This document shows, piece after piece, positions 51,361 to 59,723 of a stretch of DNA of 64,000 nucleotides. The notes under the pieces were generated by a model. It was not told where the DNA came from, made no database searches, and worked only from the letters and a program-made list of their open reading frames with translations. Source of the stretch: Coprobacillaceae bacterium UN01-12pH3A (GTDB lineage: Bacteria > Bacillota_I > Bacilli_A > Erysipelotrichales > Coprobacillaceae); contig JAQENU010000004.1 in the NCBI GenBank assembly GCA_027676805.1, forward strand, positions 1-64,000, in the 5' to 3' direction. How positions within the stretch are numbered: the first letter of the stretch is position 1; the number at the start of each line of letters is the position of its first letter. The position numbers and the translations under genes were made by a program.

Positions 51361-52171
51361 AATTCCCTTCAATAAATTTCATTAAGGCATGGTTAAAGGC
51401 ACTTAATTCATCATAGAAGATGCCATGACCGCTTTTTTCAAACGGATAAAGCAATGAACCGGGAATTTGCTGATTCATGATTGTCGCAAATCCATAAGGA
51501 CAAATCTTATCTAGCTTTCCGTGCATAATCGCTGTAGGTACCTTAATTCTGCCAAGATCGCTGAAGACGTTTTCATCACGCAGAGATTCTGCACAATTGA
51601 TTGTACCTAAGCCACTGGCTTTATTGCACAGCCCTTGGAACCATGTTTTAAAGGCCGGACTTGGATTTGATGCAAAGACATTATTGCCAAATTCTTGAAT
51701 AGTATTTGGTCGGTCGTTATACAGACTGATGATTAGCTTATTAACTTCATCTAAGCTGTGACCATATGGATTATCACTGGTTACGCAATAAGATGGGGCA
51801 GCTGCTCCGGCTAAAATCAGTTTAGATACTTTATGGTTGTCATACATGCCCATATAGTGAACACAAACAGCCCCACCCATAGAGAAGCCCAGTAAAATAA
51901 TATTGTTAATGCCGGTGCTTTCAATTATCATGTATAGATCTGTTGCCAATTGATCGTAGTGATAGCCGCTGCCTGATATATCTGAATCTCCAAAGCCGCG
52001 AATATCAAACGTTATAATGCGATATCCCCATTGAGTAAACATATTCTTTTGATACTCAAACATTTCTTTGCTCATTGGCCAGCCATGAACCATGACAACA
52101 ACTTTTTGATAGGTGGGATTAATATCTTCAACACTTATTTTTGTTCCATCGTTGGATCTTATATAATACAT
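51359..52171 (-). CDS. Alpha/beta hydrolase
   Basis: 270 residues. Oxyanion motif HGWPMS, nucleophile elbow GFSMGG with S97, acid D221 (HGKLDKICP) and H249 (KSGHGIF), so the triad is complete. Cap region at about 125-200. Resembles non-heme chloroperoxidase/arylesterase-type hydrolases. Substrate unknown. No signal peptide, monocistronic. Confidence 0.87.
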   Translation of the reverse strand: MYYIRSNDGTKISVEDINPTYQKVVVMVHGWPMSKEMFEYQKNMFTQWGYRIITFDIRGFGDSDISGSGYHYDQLATDLYMIIESTGINNIILLGFSMGGAVCVHYMGMYDNHKVSKLILAGAAAPSYCVTSDNPYGHSLDEVNKLIISLYNDRPNTIQEFGNNVFASNPSPAFKTWFQGLCNKASGLGTINCAESLRDENVFSDLGRIKVPTAIMHGKLDKICPYGFATIMNQQIPGSLLYPFEKSGHGIFYDELSAFNHALMKFIEGN

Positions 52172-52308
52172 TCATCTACCTCCTCTTTTTATCATATGCA
52201 CCATAGGAGCAAATTTTTACAGAGAATCTCATAGTTTGAAAAGATTGTAAAGACATACTCCATTTTTAAAAGAATTATGATAGAATAAGAACCAATAGAG
52301 GTGATAGT

Positions 52309-53181
52309 ATGGCAAAATATTGTGAACGCTGCGGAAGCCGGCTAAAAAGAGGGAAGTGTCCCATCTGTGATGAGGGAATCTACACAAGCTCGGATGAGCG
52401 TCGTTTCAGTTTTAAAAAACGAGATATATTGTGGTTTATTGTTTTAGCTCTTATTTTAGGAACTTCCATTATATGCAGTGAGAGTTCGCCTTTTCATGAC
52501 GATATTCAGATTTTCGTATGGTCAAACTTTAATTCAAAGCAGAAGGTGATGACGAAAATTGATCGTGCTGTTTATAAGGAAGCTACCTATTCATTACAAA
52601 AAACGGGGGATTCTGTTGAACTGATTTTACCTGCCGGAAATTATACAGTCGGTAAAGATATTCCTGAGGGTGTTTATAAAGTGACAAATTTATCCGGGTT
52701 TGGACCACTTTCAATCAGGGATGATGTTAATCTGATTACTATCTTTACAAGTATGATTATGGAAGGGGAGACAAGTGATTATTTTTCTTCCTATTTAGAA
52801 GATGTTCGTTTATATCAAGGCGCTCATGTTACAGTGAGTACGGATAAGATGAAATTTGAAAGTGAAAATGCTCGAAACGATCTGATGGAAAAACGTCAGA
52901 AAAATACATTGACTCAAGAGTATACGGTTTCTTCACCGGTAATGATCGGTGAGACGATTCCGGAAGGAACATACGATATTATTGCGATTGATGGGGAAGG
53001 GCGTGTATCATCTGAAAACTATGATTATGGAATTCAGGAGGATTTATCTTTCACAGAGGATTATTATTCATTGCAGGAATTTAAAAATGTACAGCTGAAT
53101 AAATACAATAAGCTTACAGTTGATGAAGGCCTTACTATTAAGCTGATTCCAAGTGAATATAGGATTGGGGAGGAAGAATAA
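52309..53181 (+). CDS. Zinc-ribbon membrane protein with two IPEGxY-type repeats
   Basis: 290 residues. N-terminal zinc ribbon (CERCGSRLKRGKCPICDEG, four Cys), one membrane helix at about 40-57, then an outer part with two similar beta units: AGNYTVGKDIPEGVYKVTNL (about 107-180) and SPVMIGETIPEGTYDIIAID (about 210-275). The IPEG/AGxY unit recurs in Gram-positive surface proteins of unknown role. Overlaps nothing and is followed directly by a small membrane protein gene. GAGGTGATAGT precedes the ATG. Confidence 0.72.
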   Translation: MAKYCERCGSRLKRGKCPICDEGIYTSSDERRFSFKKRDILWFIVLALILGTSIICSESSPFHDDIQIFVWSNFNSKQKVMTKIDRAVYKEATYSLQKTGDSVELILPAGNYTVGKDIPEGVYKVTNLSGFGPLSIRDDVNLITIFTSMIMEGETSDYFSSYLEDVRLYQGAHVTVSTDKMKFESENARNDLMEKRQKNTLTQEYTVSSPVMIGETIPEGTYDIIAIDGEGRVSSENYDYGIQEDLSFTEDYYSLQEFKNVQLNKYNKLTVDEGLTIKLIPSEYRIGEEE

Positions 53182-53469
53182 ATGATAAAATTAAAAGGCT
53201 ATTTGTATATTTTATTTGTCTTTCTCAGCTGGAAGATTACAGAACCGATCAGCACCCTTTGGCAATCTCCAAATTTTCGATTTGAAACAGGTCTTCATTT
53301 TGCTTTAACGATGATTACCACAGCGGTCATCACTAAAGTGTTTACGATCGTTTTCCCGGCTAAAGAAGGAACCATAGACCGTTTTCTCTTTATTCCGTTG
53401 AAATTATGTGTGTATATTTCAATGATGTTAGGATGTCTATTTGTGATTATATGGTTTTTTATACATTAA
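53182..53469 (+). CDS. Small three-helix membrane protein
   Basis: 95 residues whose ATG directly follows the upstream stop, with GGGGAGGAAG as ribosome binding site. Hydrophobic stretches at about 5-20, 37-55 and 68-92 predict three helices. No family recognised. Probably a partner of the zinc-ribbon protein. Confidence 0.65.
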   Translation: MIKLKGYLYILFVFLSWKITEPISTLWQSPNFRFETGLHFALTMITTAVITKVFTIVFPAKEGTIDRFLFIPLKLCVYISMMLGCLFVIIWFFIH

Positions 53470-53471
53470 TT

Positions 53472-53501
53472 AGATTAGAAACGGTTTTCTAATCTTTTTT
53501 T
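53472..53501 (+). terminator. Terminator of the zinc-ribbon operon
   Basis: AGATTAGAAA (53472-53481), loop CGG, TTTTCTAATCT (53485-53495), then T residues. Confidence 0.87.
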
Positions 53502-53593
53502 GTAAGTTCATAGATACCACAGCAAAAGCACTTCTCTTTTACTTTATTAGAGACTTGAAGGATAGGGATATTTTCATTGTATGAGAATGTTTT

Positions 53594-53611
53594 GCTTTTA
53601 CTTGTAAAAGC
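53594..53611. promoter_or_regulatory. Perfect palindrome upstream of the DUF4127 gene
   Basis: GCTTTTACTTGTAAAAGC, 8-bp arms around TT, 37 bp upstream of the ATG and next to a GATAAT-like -10. Same 8-TT-8 geometry as the palindrome at 57661-57678. Candidate repressor operator. Confidence 0.5.
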
Positions 53612-53647
53612 CGATAGGATAATGATGATAAAGCAAAGGAGCAGATT

Positions 53648-55165
53648 ATGAAAAAAGTTATTTATATTCCTTTAGATGAGCGACCATGCAATCGCCTTTT
53701 TCCGATGATGATGGCAGAAAGTCAGCATATCATCGAAATAGTAAGTCCTCCTATAAAATTATTATCACAGAAAAAGAGGACAGCCGATATAGAAGGTCTT
53801 TGGGATTATGTATTCCGTCAGATTGAAACCAGCGAAGCTTTGATTATGCCCTTGGAAATGATGGGCTATGGCGGGCTGCTGCCATCACGTCTGCATCATC
53901 GCGACAATCAGCAGCGTAAAATTTTGATTGAACGCATAAAGCGATTAAAGATCATCGCACCGCATTTAAAAATTTATATGTCCGCTTTAATTATGCGTAC
54001 GCCGCAATACAATAGTTCAGATGAAGAACCCGATTATTATGAGGAGTATGGGTACAGTCTATTTAGAAATGCCTATTTATCAGATAAAAAGAATCGTGTC
54101 GGGCTGAGCGAAAAAGAGGATGAGGAATGGAGCGCCATAGAGATCCCCGAAGTTTACCAGAGAGATTATGAAGAAAGACGTCAGTATAATCGTGAGACAC
54201 TCCTGGAAATATTGGAGCTGATAGAAAGTCAGGTCATTGATTTTATGGTGATTCCCCAAGATGATTCTTCTGAGTACGGCTATACGGCAATGGATCAGCA
54301 GCAGATCAGTGAAAAGATCAGGGAACTGCGTCTGCAGACAAAAGTCATGATGTATCCCGGTGCCGATGAATCAGGAGCGACTTTATTAGGGCGCTGTTTT
54401 AATGAACTTATGGGACAATGTCCTAAAATATACCCCTATTTTTCGAGTATACATGGACCTGCAATCATTCCTAAGTATGAAGACCGACCGATGTATGAAA
54501 GCTTACAATCTCATATATATGCTGCCGGATGTCAAGAAGCAGAATCTGTCAGAGAGGCTGATTTCATTTTAGCAATCAATTGTCCGGGAAAAATAATGGA
54601 AGAAGCACCGATGCAGGGAGATAAAGATATCAGTTATACCAGTCATCGTCATTTATTGAGCTTTGCCTATCACATCAAGCAATGGCTGGATATGAATAAA
54701 CCGGTTGCCTTGGCAGATTGTGCCTTTATTAATGGAGGAGAAGTGGAGTTGGTGACACTGCTTGACGATTTAGGAATTTTGGATCGCTTGATTTCTTATA
54801 AAGGCTGGAATACTTATTGCAATACTTTAGGTACTTCCATTGCACAAGGAATATTTGCCTATCAACAGCCGGAAGTACATTCCGTTACTCATCATCTGAT
54901 TTACCATCTGCTTGATGACTTATTTTATCAAGCGATTATTCGCCCGCAGATTACCGCAACTTTAAAAGATAAGGATCTCAGCTATTTTGATCTAAAAACA
55001 CAAGGAGCGCTTATTTCCAAGGAAATAGAAAGGCAGATGCAGCGTTATTATCAACATTTTATCAAGCATAGCTTTAAAAATGTAAAGATTACAGAATTAA
55101 AAGCCTATTCTCCTTGGAATCGTATGTTTGAAGTGGGACTGGAGTTAAAAATAGAGGTGGAATAA
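53648..55165 (+). CDS. DUF4127 family protein
   Basis: 505 residues. The N-terminal VIYIPLDERPCNRLFPMMMA is the DUF4127 signature (LDxRPCN). Further conserved segments are LEMMGYGGLLPSR, IPQDDSSEYG, YPGADESGATLLGR and ADCAFINGGEVELV. Full-length for the family. Function unestablished, though the family often sits with sugar or amino-sugar genes. Own GGAG site, palindrome upstream, and GNAT gene one base downstream, so both form an operon. Confidence 0.82.
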   Translation: MKKVIYIPLDERPCNRLFPMMMAESQHIIEIVSPPIKLLSQKKRTADIEGLWDYVFRQIETSEALIMPLEMMGYGGLLPSRLHHRDNQQRKILIERIKRLKIIAPHLKIYMSALIMRTPQYNSSDEEPDYYEEYGYSLFRNAYLSDKKNRVGLSEKEDEEWSAIEIPEVYQRDYEERRQYNRETLLEILELIESQVIDFMVIPQDDSSEYGYTAMDQQQISEKIRELRLQTKVMMYPGADESGATLLGRCFNELMGQCPKIYPYFSSIHGPAIIPKYEDRPMYESLQSHIYAAGCQEAESVREADFILAINCPGKIMEEAPMQGDKDISYTSHRHLLSFAYHIKQWLDMNKPVALADCAFINGGEVELVTLLDDLGILDRLISYKGWNTYCNTLGTSIAQGIFAYQQPEVHSVTHHLIYHLLDDLFYQAIIRPQITATLKDKDLSYFDLKTQGALISKEIERQMQRYYQHFIKHSFKNVKITELKAYSPWNRMFEVGLELKIEVE

Positions 55166-55166
55166 A

Positions 55167-55634
55167 ATGGAAATAAGAGAAGTACAGCGACAGGATGATC
55201 TCCAAATAGAAGCTTTGATCAGAAGCTGTTTAAAAGAATATGATGCCGATAAACCGGGATGTGCATGGAGTGATCCTGATCTTGGGCGTTTTTCAGAAAT
55301 CTATCAGGGAGAAAATAAGAAATATTGGGTAGCGGTCGATAACGATAGAGTGGTTGCCGGCTGTGGGATTGGTCCGCTGCCAATAGAGGGCATTTGTGAA
55401 CTGCAAAAAATGTATGCCTATCCACAATATCGCGGTAAAGGAATTAGCCAGCAGCTCATGGATAAAGCACTGCGTTTTGCCAAACAACATTATCAGAAAT
55501 GTTATTTAGAGACGTTTGCTAATATGGTGCCCGCTATTCGTTTCTATCAGAAATATGGGTTTATTGCCTTAACACAACCCCTGTTTGAAAGTGATCATTA
55601 TGCCTGTGACCGTTGGTTTATTTTAACTTTATAA
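55167..55634 (+). CDS. GNAT family N-acetyltransferase
   Basis: 155 residues with acetyl-CoA-binding motif LQKMYAYPQYRGKGISQQLM (QYRGKG loop), and motif B CYLETFANMVPAIRFYQKYGF. Small cytoplasmic acetyltransferase in operon with the DUF4127 gene. Substrate unknown. Confidence 0.88.
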   Translation: MEIREVQRQDDLQIEALIRSCLKEYDADKPGCAWSDPDLGRFSEIYQGENKKYWVAVDNDRVVAGCGIGPLPIEGICELQKMYAYPQYRGKGISQQLMDKALRFAKQHYQKCYLETFANMVPAIRFYQKYGFIALTQPLFESDHYACDRWFILTL

Positions 55635-55639
55635 TGATT

Positions 55640-55676
55640 AATGCCATCTAAACAATGTGTTTGCATGGCATTTTTT
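55640..55676 (+). terminator. Terminator of the DUF4127-GNAT operon
   Basis: AATGCCAT (55640-55647) pairs with ATGGCATT (55665-55672), then T residues. Confidence 0.85.
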
Positions 55677-55892
55677 AAAAAAATAAAGATTATATGCTAT
55701 GCGTGTGATAAATTTTTAGCTAATAAAAATCTCCGATGCTAATGGCAGCTAAATACATATAATCATTGAAGCTAAGTCTAATGAATATACCCGTATAAAT
55801 ATTATCATGTGATTAATTGAATAGCATTGAAATCCGGCATAAGAGAATGTGTTTTTAAACAAGAATATGTTTATTACAGTTGTAGAATAAAG

Positions 55893-55927
55893 AAAAATAA
55901 TCATGGGAGAATGTCCACATGATTATT
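55893..55927 (-). terminator. Terminator of the ECF-kinase operon
   Basis: On the minus strand AATAATCATG (55918-55927) pairs with CATGATTATT (55896-55905), then T residues. The kinase stop codon is in the stem. Confidence 0.75.
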
Positions 55928-56950
55928 TTTTGTGCTGCAGCGAAGATCTGCTTTAGAGAAGATCTTCAACTGTTTAAAATAGTTATTTTCTAATGGAATC
56001 CAGATTTCTTTAAACTTTTCAGCAAGATCAGGACCATTTCTTTTTAATATACGTTCCATCTGTGTTTCATCATCAATCGTTGTGACGATCTTTAAATCAT
56101 AATAGCCGATAAGATCAGGATGCAGGCTGTAGGTTCCCTCAATAAAACTGATCGGATGGAAAGGAATTGTTTCTTTGTGATCAGATAACTGCATTATGCT
56201 GCAGTCAAAAGGCTGATAGATAATATCGTGTTGTTGGGTTAAGGGCTTCAGCACTTCTTCAAGAAAACGTTCATGGTCTACATTTTCTCCCGGCATTTCC
56301 AGACGCTTAGAAGAACGCTGATGCGGCTGCAAGAAAAAATCATCCATGTGGAAAACATTTCCCTGATAGACCTCATTTAATAAGCCGGCTAAGGTCGTTT
56401 TCCCGGAACCGCATTTACCGTCAATCGCAATTAAAAGGGTTTCTTTTTCAGTGCGCAGCTGATTAATCTTTAAAAAAAGCGGGAAACAAAAAGCTAAGTC
56501 AGATCGTATAACACGGTAATGCGGATCATATTCTTCATGGTAATGCTGAGAATGACTCACAGCGTGTATGCCGTTTTTTAAATATTGATCTATCTCTTGA
56601 TCAAGCGCTTCATCGTTGAGCCATTTCTGACATTCTTTTAATTTATGAATGAATGTATCGGTATTGCCTTGATATGTACGAGCCGTATATACAAATAGCT
56701 GGTGAAGCGTGTAGGCTTCCGCAGCAGACAGCTGTCCAAAATATAAACGGGCAAGACCGTTGCCAATAAGTTCCACTCTTATTTCCTGTTTTGATAGTGA
56801 CTGACTTTCATCAATCATACGCTGTAAGCTTTTTTGCGGATCATGCAGCATATGCTCGCAGCCAAATTCATTTTGAAAGCACAGCTTGATGATATCTTGT
56901 CCCTGCATTTGGGGATAGCACTGCAGATGTTTTTTTAAAGTATCGATCAT
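55901..56950 (-). CDS. Uridine-kinase-like P-loop kinase with extra N-terminal domain
   Basis: 349 residues. The C-terminal half is a uridine/panthothenate-kinase-like NTPase with P-loop GKCGSGKTTLAGL (178-190), HMDDFFLQ and ISFIEGTYSLHP. The N-terminal 165 residues form a helical domain (KLCFQNEFGCEHMLHDPQKS, ELIGNGLARLYFGQ) seen fused to such kinases in some Firmicutes. Overlap of four bases with the ECF-S gene means it probably phosphorylates the imported compound, trapping it in the cell. The compound is unidentified. Confidence 0.75.
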   Translation of the reverse strand: MIDTLKKHLQCYPQMQGQDIIKLCFQNEFGCEHMLHDPQKSLQRMIDESQSLSKQEIRVELIGNGLARLYFGQLSAAEAYTLHQLFVYTARTYQGNTDTFIHKLKECQKWLNDEALDQEIDQYLKNGIHAVSHSQHYHEEYDPHYRVIRSDLAFCFPLFLKINQLRTEKETLLIAIDGKCGSGKTTLAGLLNEVYQGNVFHMDDFFLQPHQRSSKRLEMPGENVDHERFLEEVLKPLTQQHDIIYQPFDCSIMQLSDHKETIPFHPISFIEGTYSLHPDLIGYYDLKIVTTIDDETQMERILKRNGPDLAEKFKEIWIPLENNYFKQLKIFSKADLRCSTKNNHVDILP

Positions 56951-57477
56951 CGTTTAATCAAGTGTGACTTTTCTAAAGTCAGGATAAGGATCGGAACGAT
57001 AATGATTTGTAAGATAATTCCCGGAACTGCATTCGTAAAAGCACCTGCCATAAATACAGCTAAACCAAAGGCTTTTCCGGACGCACCATATAGGACAGCC
57101 GATACCAATCCCCAAACAATACGACCGCCAAGCATTGCACCGATCAGTGAAATATAAGTGTTTAATGGCTTTTTAGAAAGAAGCTGATAAAGCAGTCCGG
57201 TTAATGCTCCGTATGCAGCTAATTCAAATGCCATTGCAATAGCGGTAGGAAACATTGGCGGCATTCCAAAAATCGCACTTCTTAAAAGCGGCAGAATCGC
57301 ACCGACAATCAGTCCTAATGGACACCCACAGACAAATCCGCAGATCAATACAGGTAAATGCATTGGTAAAAGCATGCTTCCGATACTGGGAATCTGTGCA
57401 GTAAAAAATGGTAATACAAAGCCTAAAGCTAAAAAGAATGCAGCTAAGACAATGTTGCGTGTAGTTAATGTTTTCAA
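56947..57477 (-). CDS. ECF transporter S component (substrate-binding membrane protein)
   Basis: 176 residues from a TTG at 57477, chosen because GGGAGG lies 7 nt upstream and the membrane domain begins at once (KTLTTRNIVLAAFFLALGFV). Six membrane segments, with MLLPMHLPVLICGFVCG and LLRSAIFGMPPMFPTAIAMA typical of vitamin-type ECF S subunits that recruit a shared EcfAAT module. Longer frames upstream would run through the attenuator hairpins. Substrate unknown, possibly a nucleoside-like vitamin given the kinase partner. Confidence 0.78.
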   Translation of the reverse strand: MKTLTTRNIVLAAFFLALGFVLPFFTAQIPSIGSMLLPMHLPVLICGFVCGCPLGLIVGAILPLLRSAIFGMPPMFPTAIAMAFELAAYGALTGLLYQLLSKKPLNTYISLIGAMLGGRIVWGLVSAVLYGASGKAFGLAVFMAGAFTNAVPGIILQIIIVPILILTLEKSHLIKR

Positions 57478-57500
57478 AATAATACCTCCCATTCTCATGA

Positions 57501-57592
57501 AAAAATACCATGAAAATATCCCACATTTTATAAGCGGAATACCTTCATGGTATTGTATGTCATCTTCTGATGACGTTTCGTTCATGTACTTA
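57501..57592 (-). promoter_or_regulatory. Leader RNA with mutually exclusive hairpins (riboswitch or attenuator candidate)
   Basis: On the minus strand AATACCATGAA (57544-57554) can pair with TTCATGGTATT (57504-57514) over 11 bp followed by T residues, an intrinsic terminator. The same left arm can instead form the small hairpin AATACC-ATGAA-GGTATT (57538-57554). The two are incompatible. Upstream a third hairpin has GTCATC and GATGAC arms. This is the layout of a transcription-attenuating riboswitch. I cannot match the aptamer part to a known class. Confidence 0.62.
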
Positions 57593-57594
57593 AA

Positions 57595-57623
57595 ATTCTA
57601 GCGGAAAAGATCGATATTGTCAA
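57595..57623 (-). promoter_or_regulatory. Promoter of the ECF-kinase operon
   Basis: On the minus strand TTGACA (57618-57623), 17-bp spacer, TAGAAT (57595-57600). One of the best sigma-A promoters in the window. It gives a leader of about 110 nt before the TTG start. Confidence 0.8.
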
Positions 57624-57660
57624 TCTTTAAAAAAATTATGATAATTTGAAAAAAGCTACG

Positions 57661-57678
57661 CCTAATTCTTGAATTAGG
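57661..57678. promoter_or_regulatory. Perfect palindrome upstream of the Gfo/Idh/MocA operon
   Basis: CCTAATTCTTGAATTAGG, 8-bp arms around TT, directly upstream of TATGAT (57679-57684), a likely -10. A repressor bound here would block the promoter. Confidence 0.55.
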
Positions 57679-57703
57679 TATGATAGTATCAGGAGGCGAT
57701 ATG

Positions 57704-58720
57704 ATGTTAACTATTGGATACGTAGGAAATGGAAAGAGTACAAATCGCTATCATCTTCCATTTGTAAGAAAAAGAGATACAATCAAAGTTAAAACGATCT
57801 ATGACTTAGATGTTGAGCACGTTAAATGGAAAAAGATCGATGGCATTAAGTACACCGATCGAATCGAAGATTTGATGGAGGATCCTGACATTCAGCTGAT
57901 CGTTGTCTGTACGACACAGCTTTATCATTATCAGTACGCTAAAATGGCATTGGATCACGGTAAGAATGTGTTAGTCGAAAAACCTTTTATGATGACCTTA
58001 AAAGAAGCACAAGATATATTTGCTTACGCTAAAGAAAAGGGTTTAATTGTACAATGTTATCAAAACAGACGTTATGATTCAGATTTCTTAACAGTTCAAA
58101 GGGTTATTGAAAGCGGAAAGCTTGGAGATCTATTAGAAGTGGAAATGCATTTTGATTATTACCGTCCGGAAATTCCCGAAGCAGTGCATGACTATACCTT
58201 TTACAACAGCTATTTATATGGGCATGGCTGTCATACATTGGATCAGGTGATTTCTTATTTTGGAAAGCCGGATACGATTCATTATGATGTCAGACAGCTG
58301 TTAGGCAAAGGCAGAATGAATGATTATTTTGATTTAGATCTCTATTATGATCAATTAAAAGTATCCGTAAAATCGAGCTACTTTAGAATTAAAAGCAGAC
58401 CAAGCTTTGTCGTGTACGGAAAGAAGGGGATGTTCGTTAAAGAGACAAAGGACCGCATGGAAGAACACTTAAAGTTGTTTTATATGCCCGATCAGGAGGG
58501 CTTTGGCGTTGATCTGCCTGAACATTACGGAACGTTAACGTATTACGATGAAAAAGGTAGTTACCATGAAGAAAAGGTAGTCAGTGAGGTTGGGGATTAC
58601 GGCCGAGTTTATGACGGACTTTATGAAGTGATTATTCATGGAAAAGAAAAGATCGTTAAAGATGAAGAAACATTATTGCAAATGGAAATCTTAGAGAAGG
58701 GAGCAAAAATGTGTGAATAA
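57704..58720 (+). CDS. Gfo/Idh/MocA family oxidoreductase 1
   Basis: 338 residues from the ATG at 57704 (AGGAGG 7 nt upstream). N-terminal Rossmann fold begins MLTIGYVGNGKSTNRYHLPF; catalytic-type motif VLVEKPF (EKP lysine) near residue 100, then the C-terminal beta-sheet domain. Closest in style to small YvaA/YrbE-like sugar dehydrogenases of Firmicutes. Oxidises or reduces a sugar-like substrate with NAD(P). First of three tandem paralogues, overlapping the next by 8 bases. Confidence 0.87.
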   Translation: MLTIGYVGNGKSTNRYHLPFVRKRDTIKVKTIYDLDVEHVKWKKIDGIKYTDRIEDLMEDPDIQLIVVCTTQLYHYQYAKMALDHGKNVLVEKPFMMTLKEAQDIFAYAKEKGLIVQCYQNRRYDSDFLTVQRVIESGKLGDLLEVEMHFDYYRPEIPEAVHDYTFYNSYLYGHGCHTLDQVISYFGKPDTIHYDVRQLLGKGRMNDYFDLDLYYDQLKVSVKSSYFRIKSRPSFVVYGKKGMFVKETKDRMEEHLKLFYMPDQEGFGVDLPEHYGTLTYYDEKGSYHEEKVVSEVGDYGRVYDGLYEVIIHGKEKIVKDEETLLQMEILEKGAKMCE

Positions 58721-59723
58721 AATTAAAGTAGGAATTATCGGTTCGGGAATGATTGTTCATGACTTATTCCGTTTTATAGAGGAGATTCCGGAATATGAGT
58801 TTTATGCGATTGCCGGAACACCGCGCAGCATGGATCAGCTGAATGAATTAAGCAATGAACATCATATTCGCTATGTCTATATTGACTACAAAGAACTGCT
58901 TAAAAACGAAGAAGTAAATACCGTTTATATCGCAACGCCCAATCACTTGCATTATCAGATGTGCAAAGAGGCTTTGTTGATGGAGAAAAATGTCATCTGT
59001 GAAAAACCGTTTACATCAAATGGTAAAGAGTTAAAAGAATTAATAGAGATCGCAAAAGAAAAGCATCTCATTATGCTGGAAGCAATATCGAATCAGTATA
59101 ACCGCAACTATCTTTCTATAAAGGAACATATCAAGGAATTAGGCAAGATCAAGATTGTTCAATGCAACTATTCTCAATATTCATCGCGTTATAATGCCTT
59201 TAAACAAGGGACGATTTTACCCGCTTTTGATTATCAGAAATCAGGCGGAGCATTGATGGATCTAAATATCTATAATATCCATTTTGTAGTGGGACTCTTT
59301 GGTAAACCTGAAAGGGTAGCATATCTTGCGAATATTGAAAATAAAATTGATACATCGGGAATTTTAACGATGGATTATGGGTCTTTCAAATGTGTCTGCA
59401 TTGGCGCAAAAGACTGTTCTTCTCCTGTGACAACCAATGTACAGGGAGATGAAGGCTGCATTCATTTAGATGTCCCGTTAAATGTGTGTTCTGCCTATAC
59501 CCTTTATAAAAATGACCGCAGCAGTCAGGAATTCAACTATACCAATGGAAAACACCGCATGTATGATGAGTTTGTGGCTTTTGCGAAAATTATTCAAGAA
59601 AATGATATGGAAACCAGTCATAAGATGTTAACACACAGTCAGATCGTCATGGATGTTGTCGATCAGGCAAAAGCATCTGCAAACCTCATGTTTGCAGCCG
59701 ATAGCGGGGAGGAGAACAAATGA
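58713..59723 (+). CDS. Gfo/Idh/MocA family oxidoreductase 2
   Basis: 336 residues from GTG at 58713 (GGGAG upstream, inside the previous gene). Rossmann motif KVGIIGSGMIVHDL, EKPF in VICEKPFTSNG, and GGALMDLNIYNIHFVVGLFG, which matches the catalytic His/Asp region of the family. Translationally coupled to both neighbours. Confidence 0.88.
   Translation: MNKIKVGIIGSGMIVHDLFRFIEEIPEYEFYAIAGTPRSMDQLNELSNEHHIRYVYIDYKELLKNEEVNTVYIATPNHLHYQMCKEALLMEKNVICEKPFTSNGKELKELIEIAKEKHLIMLEAISNQYNRNYLSIKEHIKELGKIKIVQCNYSQYSSRYNAFKQGTILPAFDYQKSGGALMDLNIYNIHFVVGLFGKPERVAYLANIENKIDTSGILTMDYGSFKCVCIGAKDCSSPVTTNVQGDEGCIHLDVPLNVCSAYTLYKNDRSSQEFNYTNGKHRMYDEFVAFAKIIQENDMETSHKMLTHSQIVMDVVDQAKASANLMFAADSGEENK

Noticed and set aside
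57478..57585. In-frame N-terminal extension of the ECF S component starting at ATG 57585
   Set aside because: It would be translated straight through the attenuator hairpins, starts almost at the transcription start with no ribosome binding site, and encodes a non-membrane tail absent from the family. TTG at 57477 with GGGAGG is preferred.
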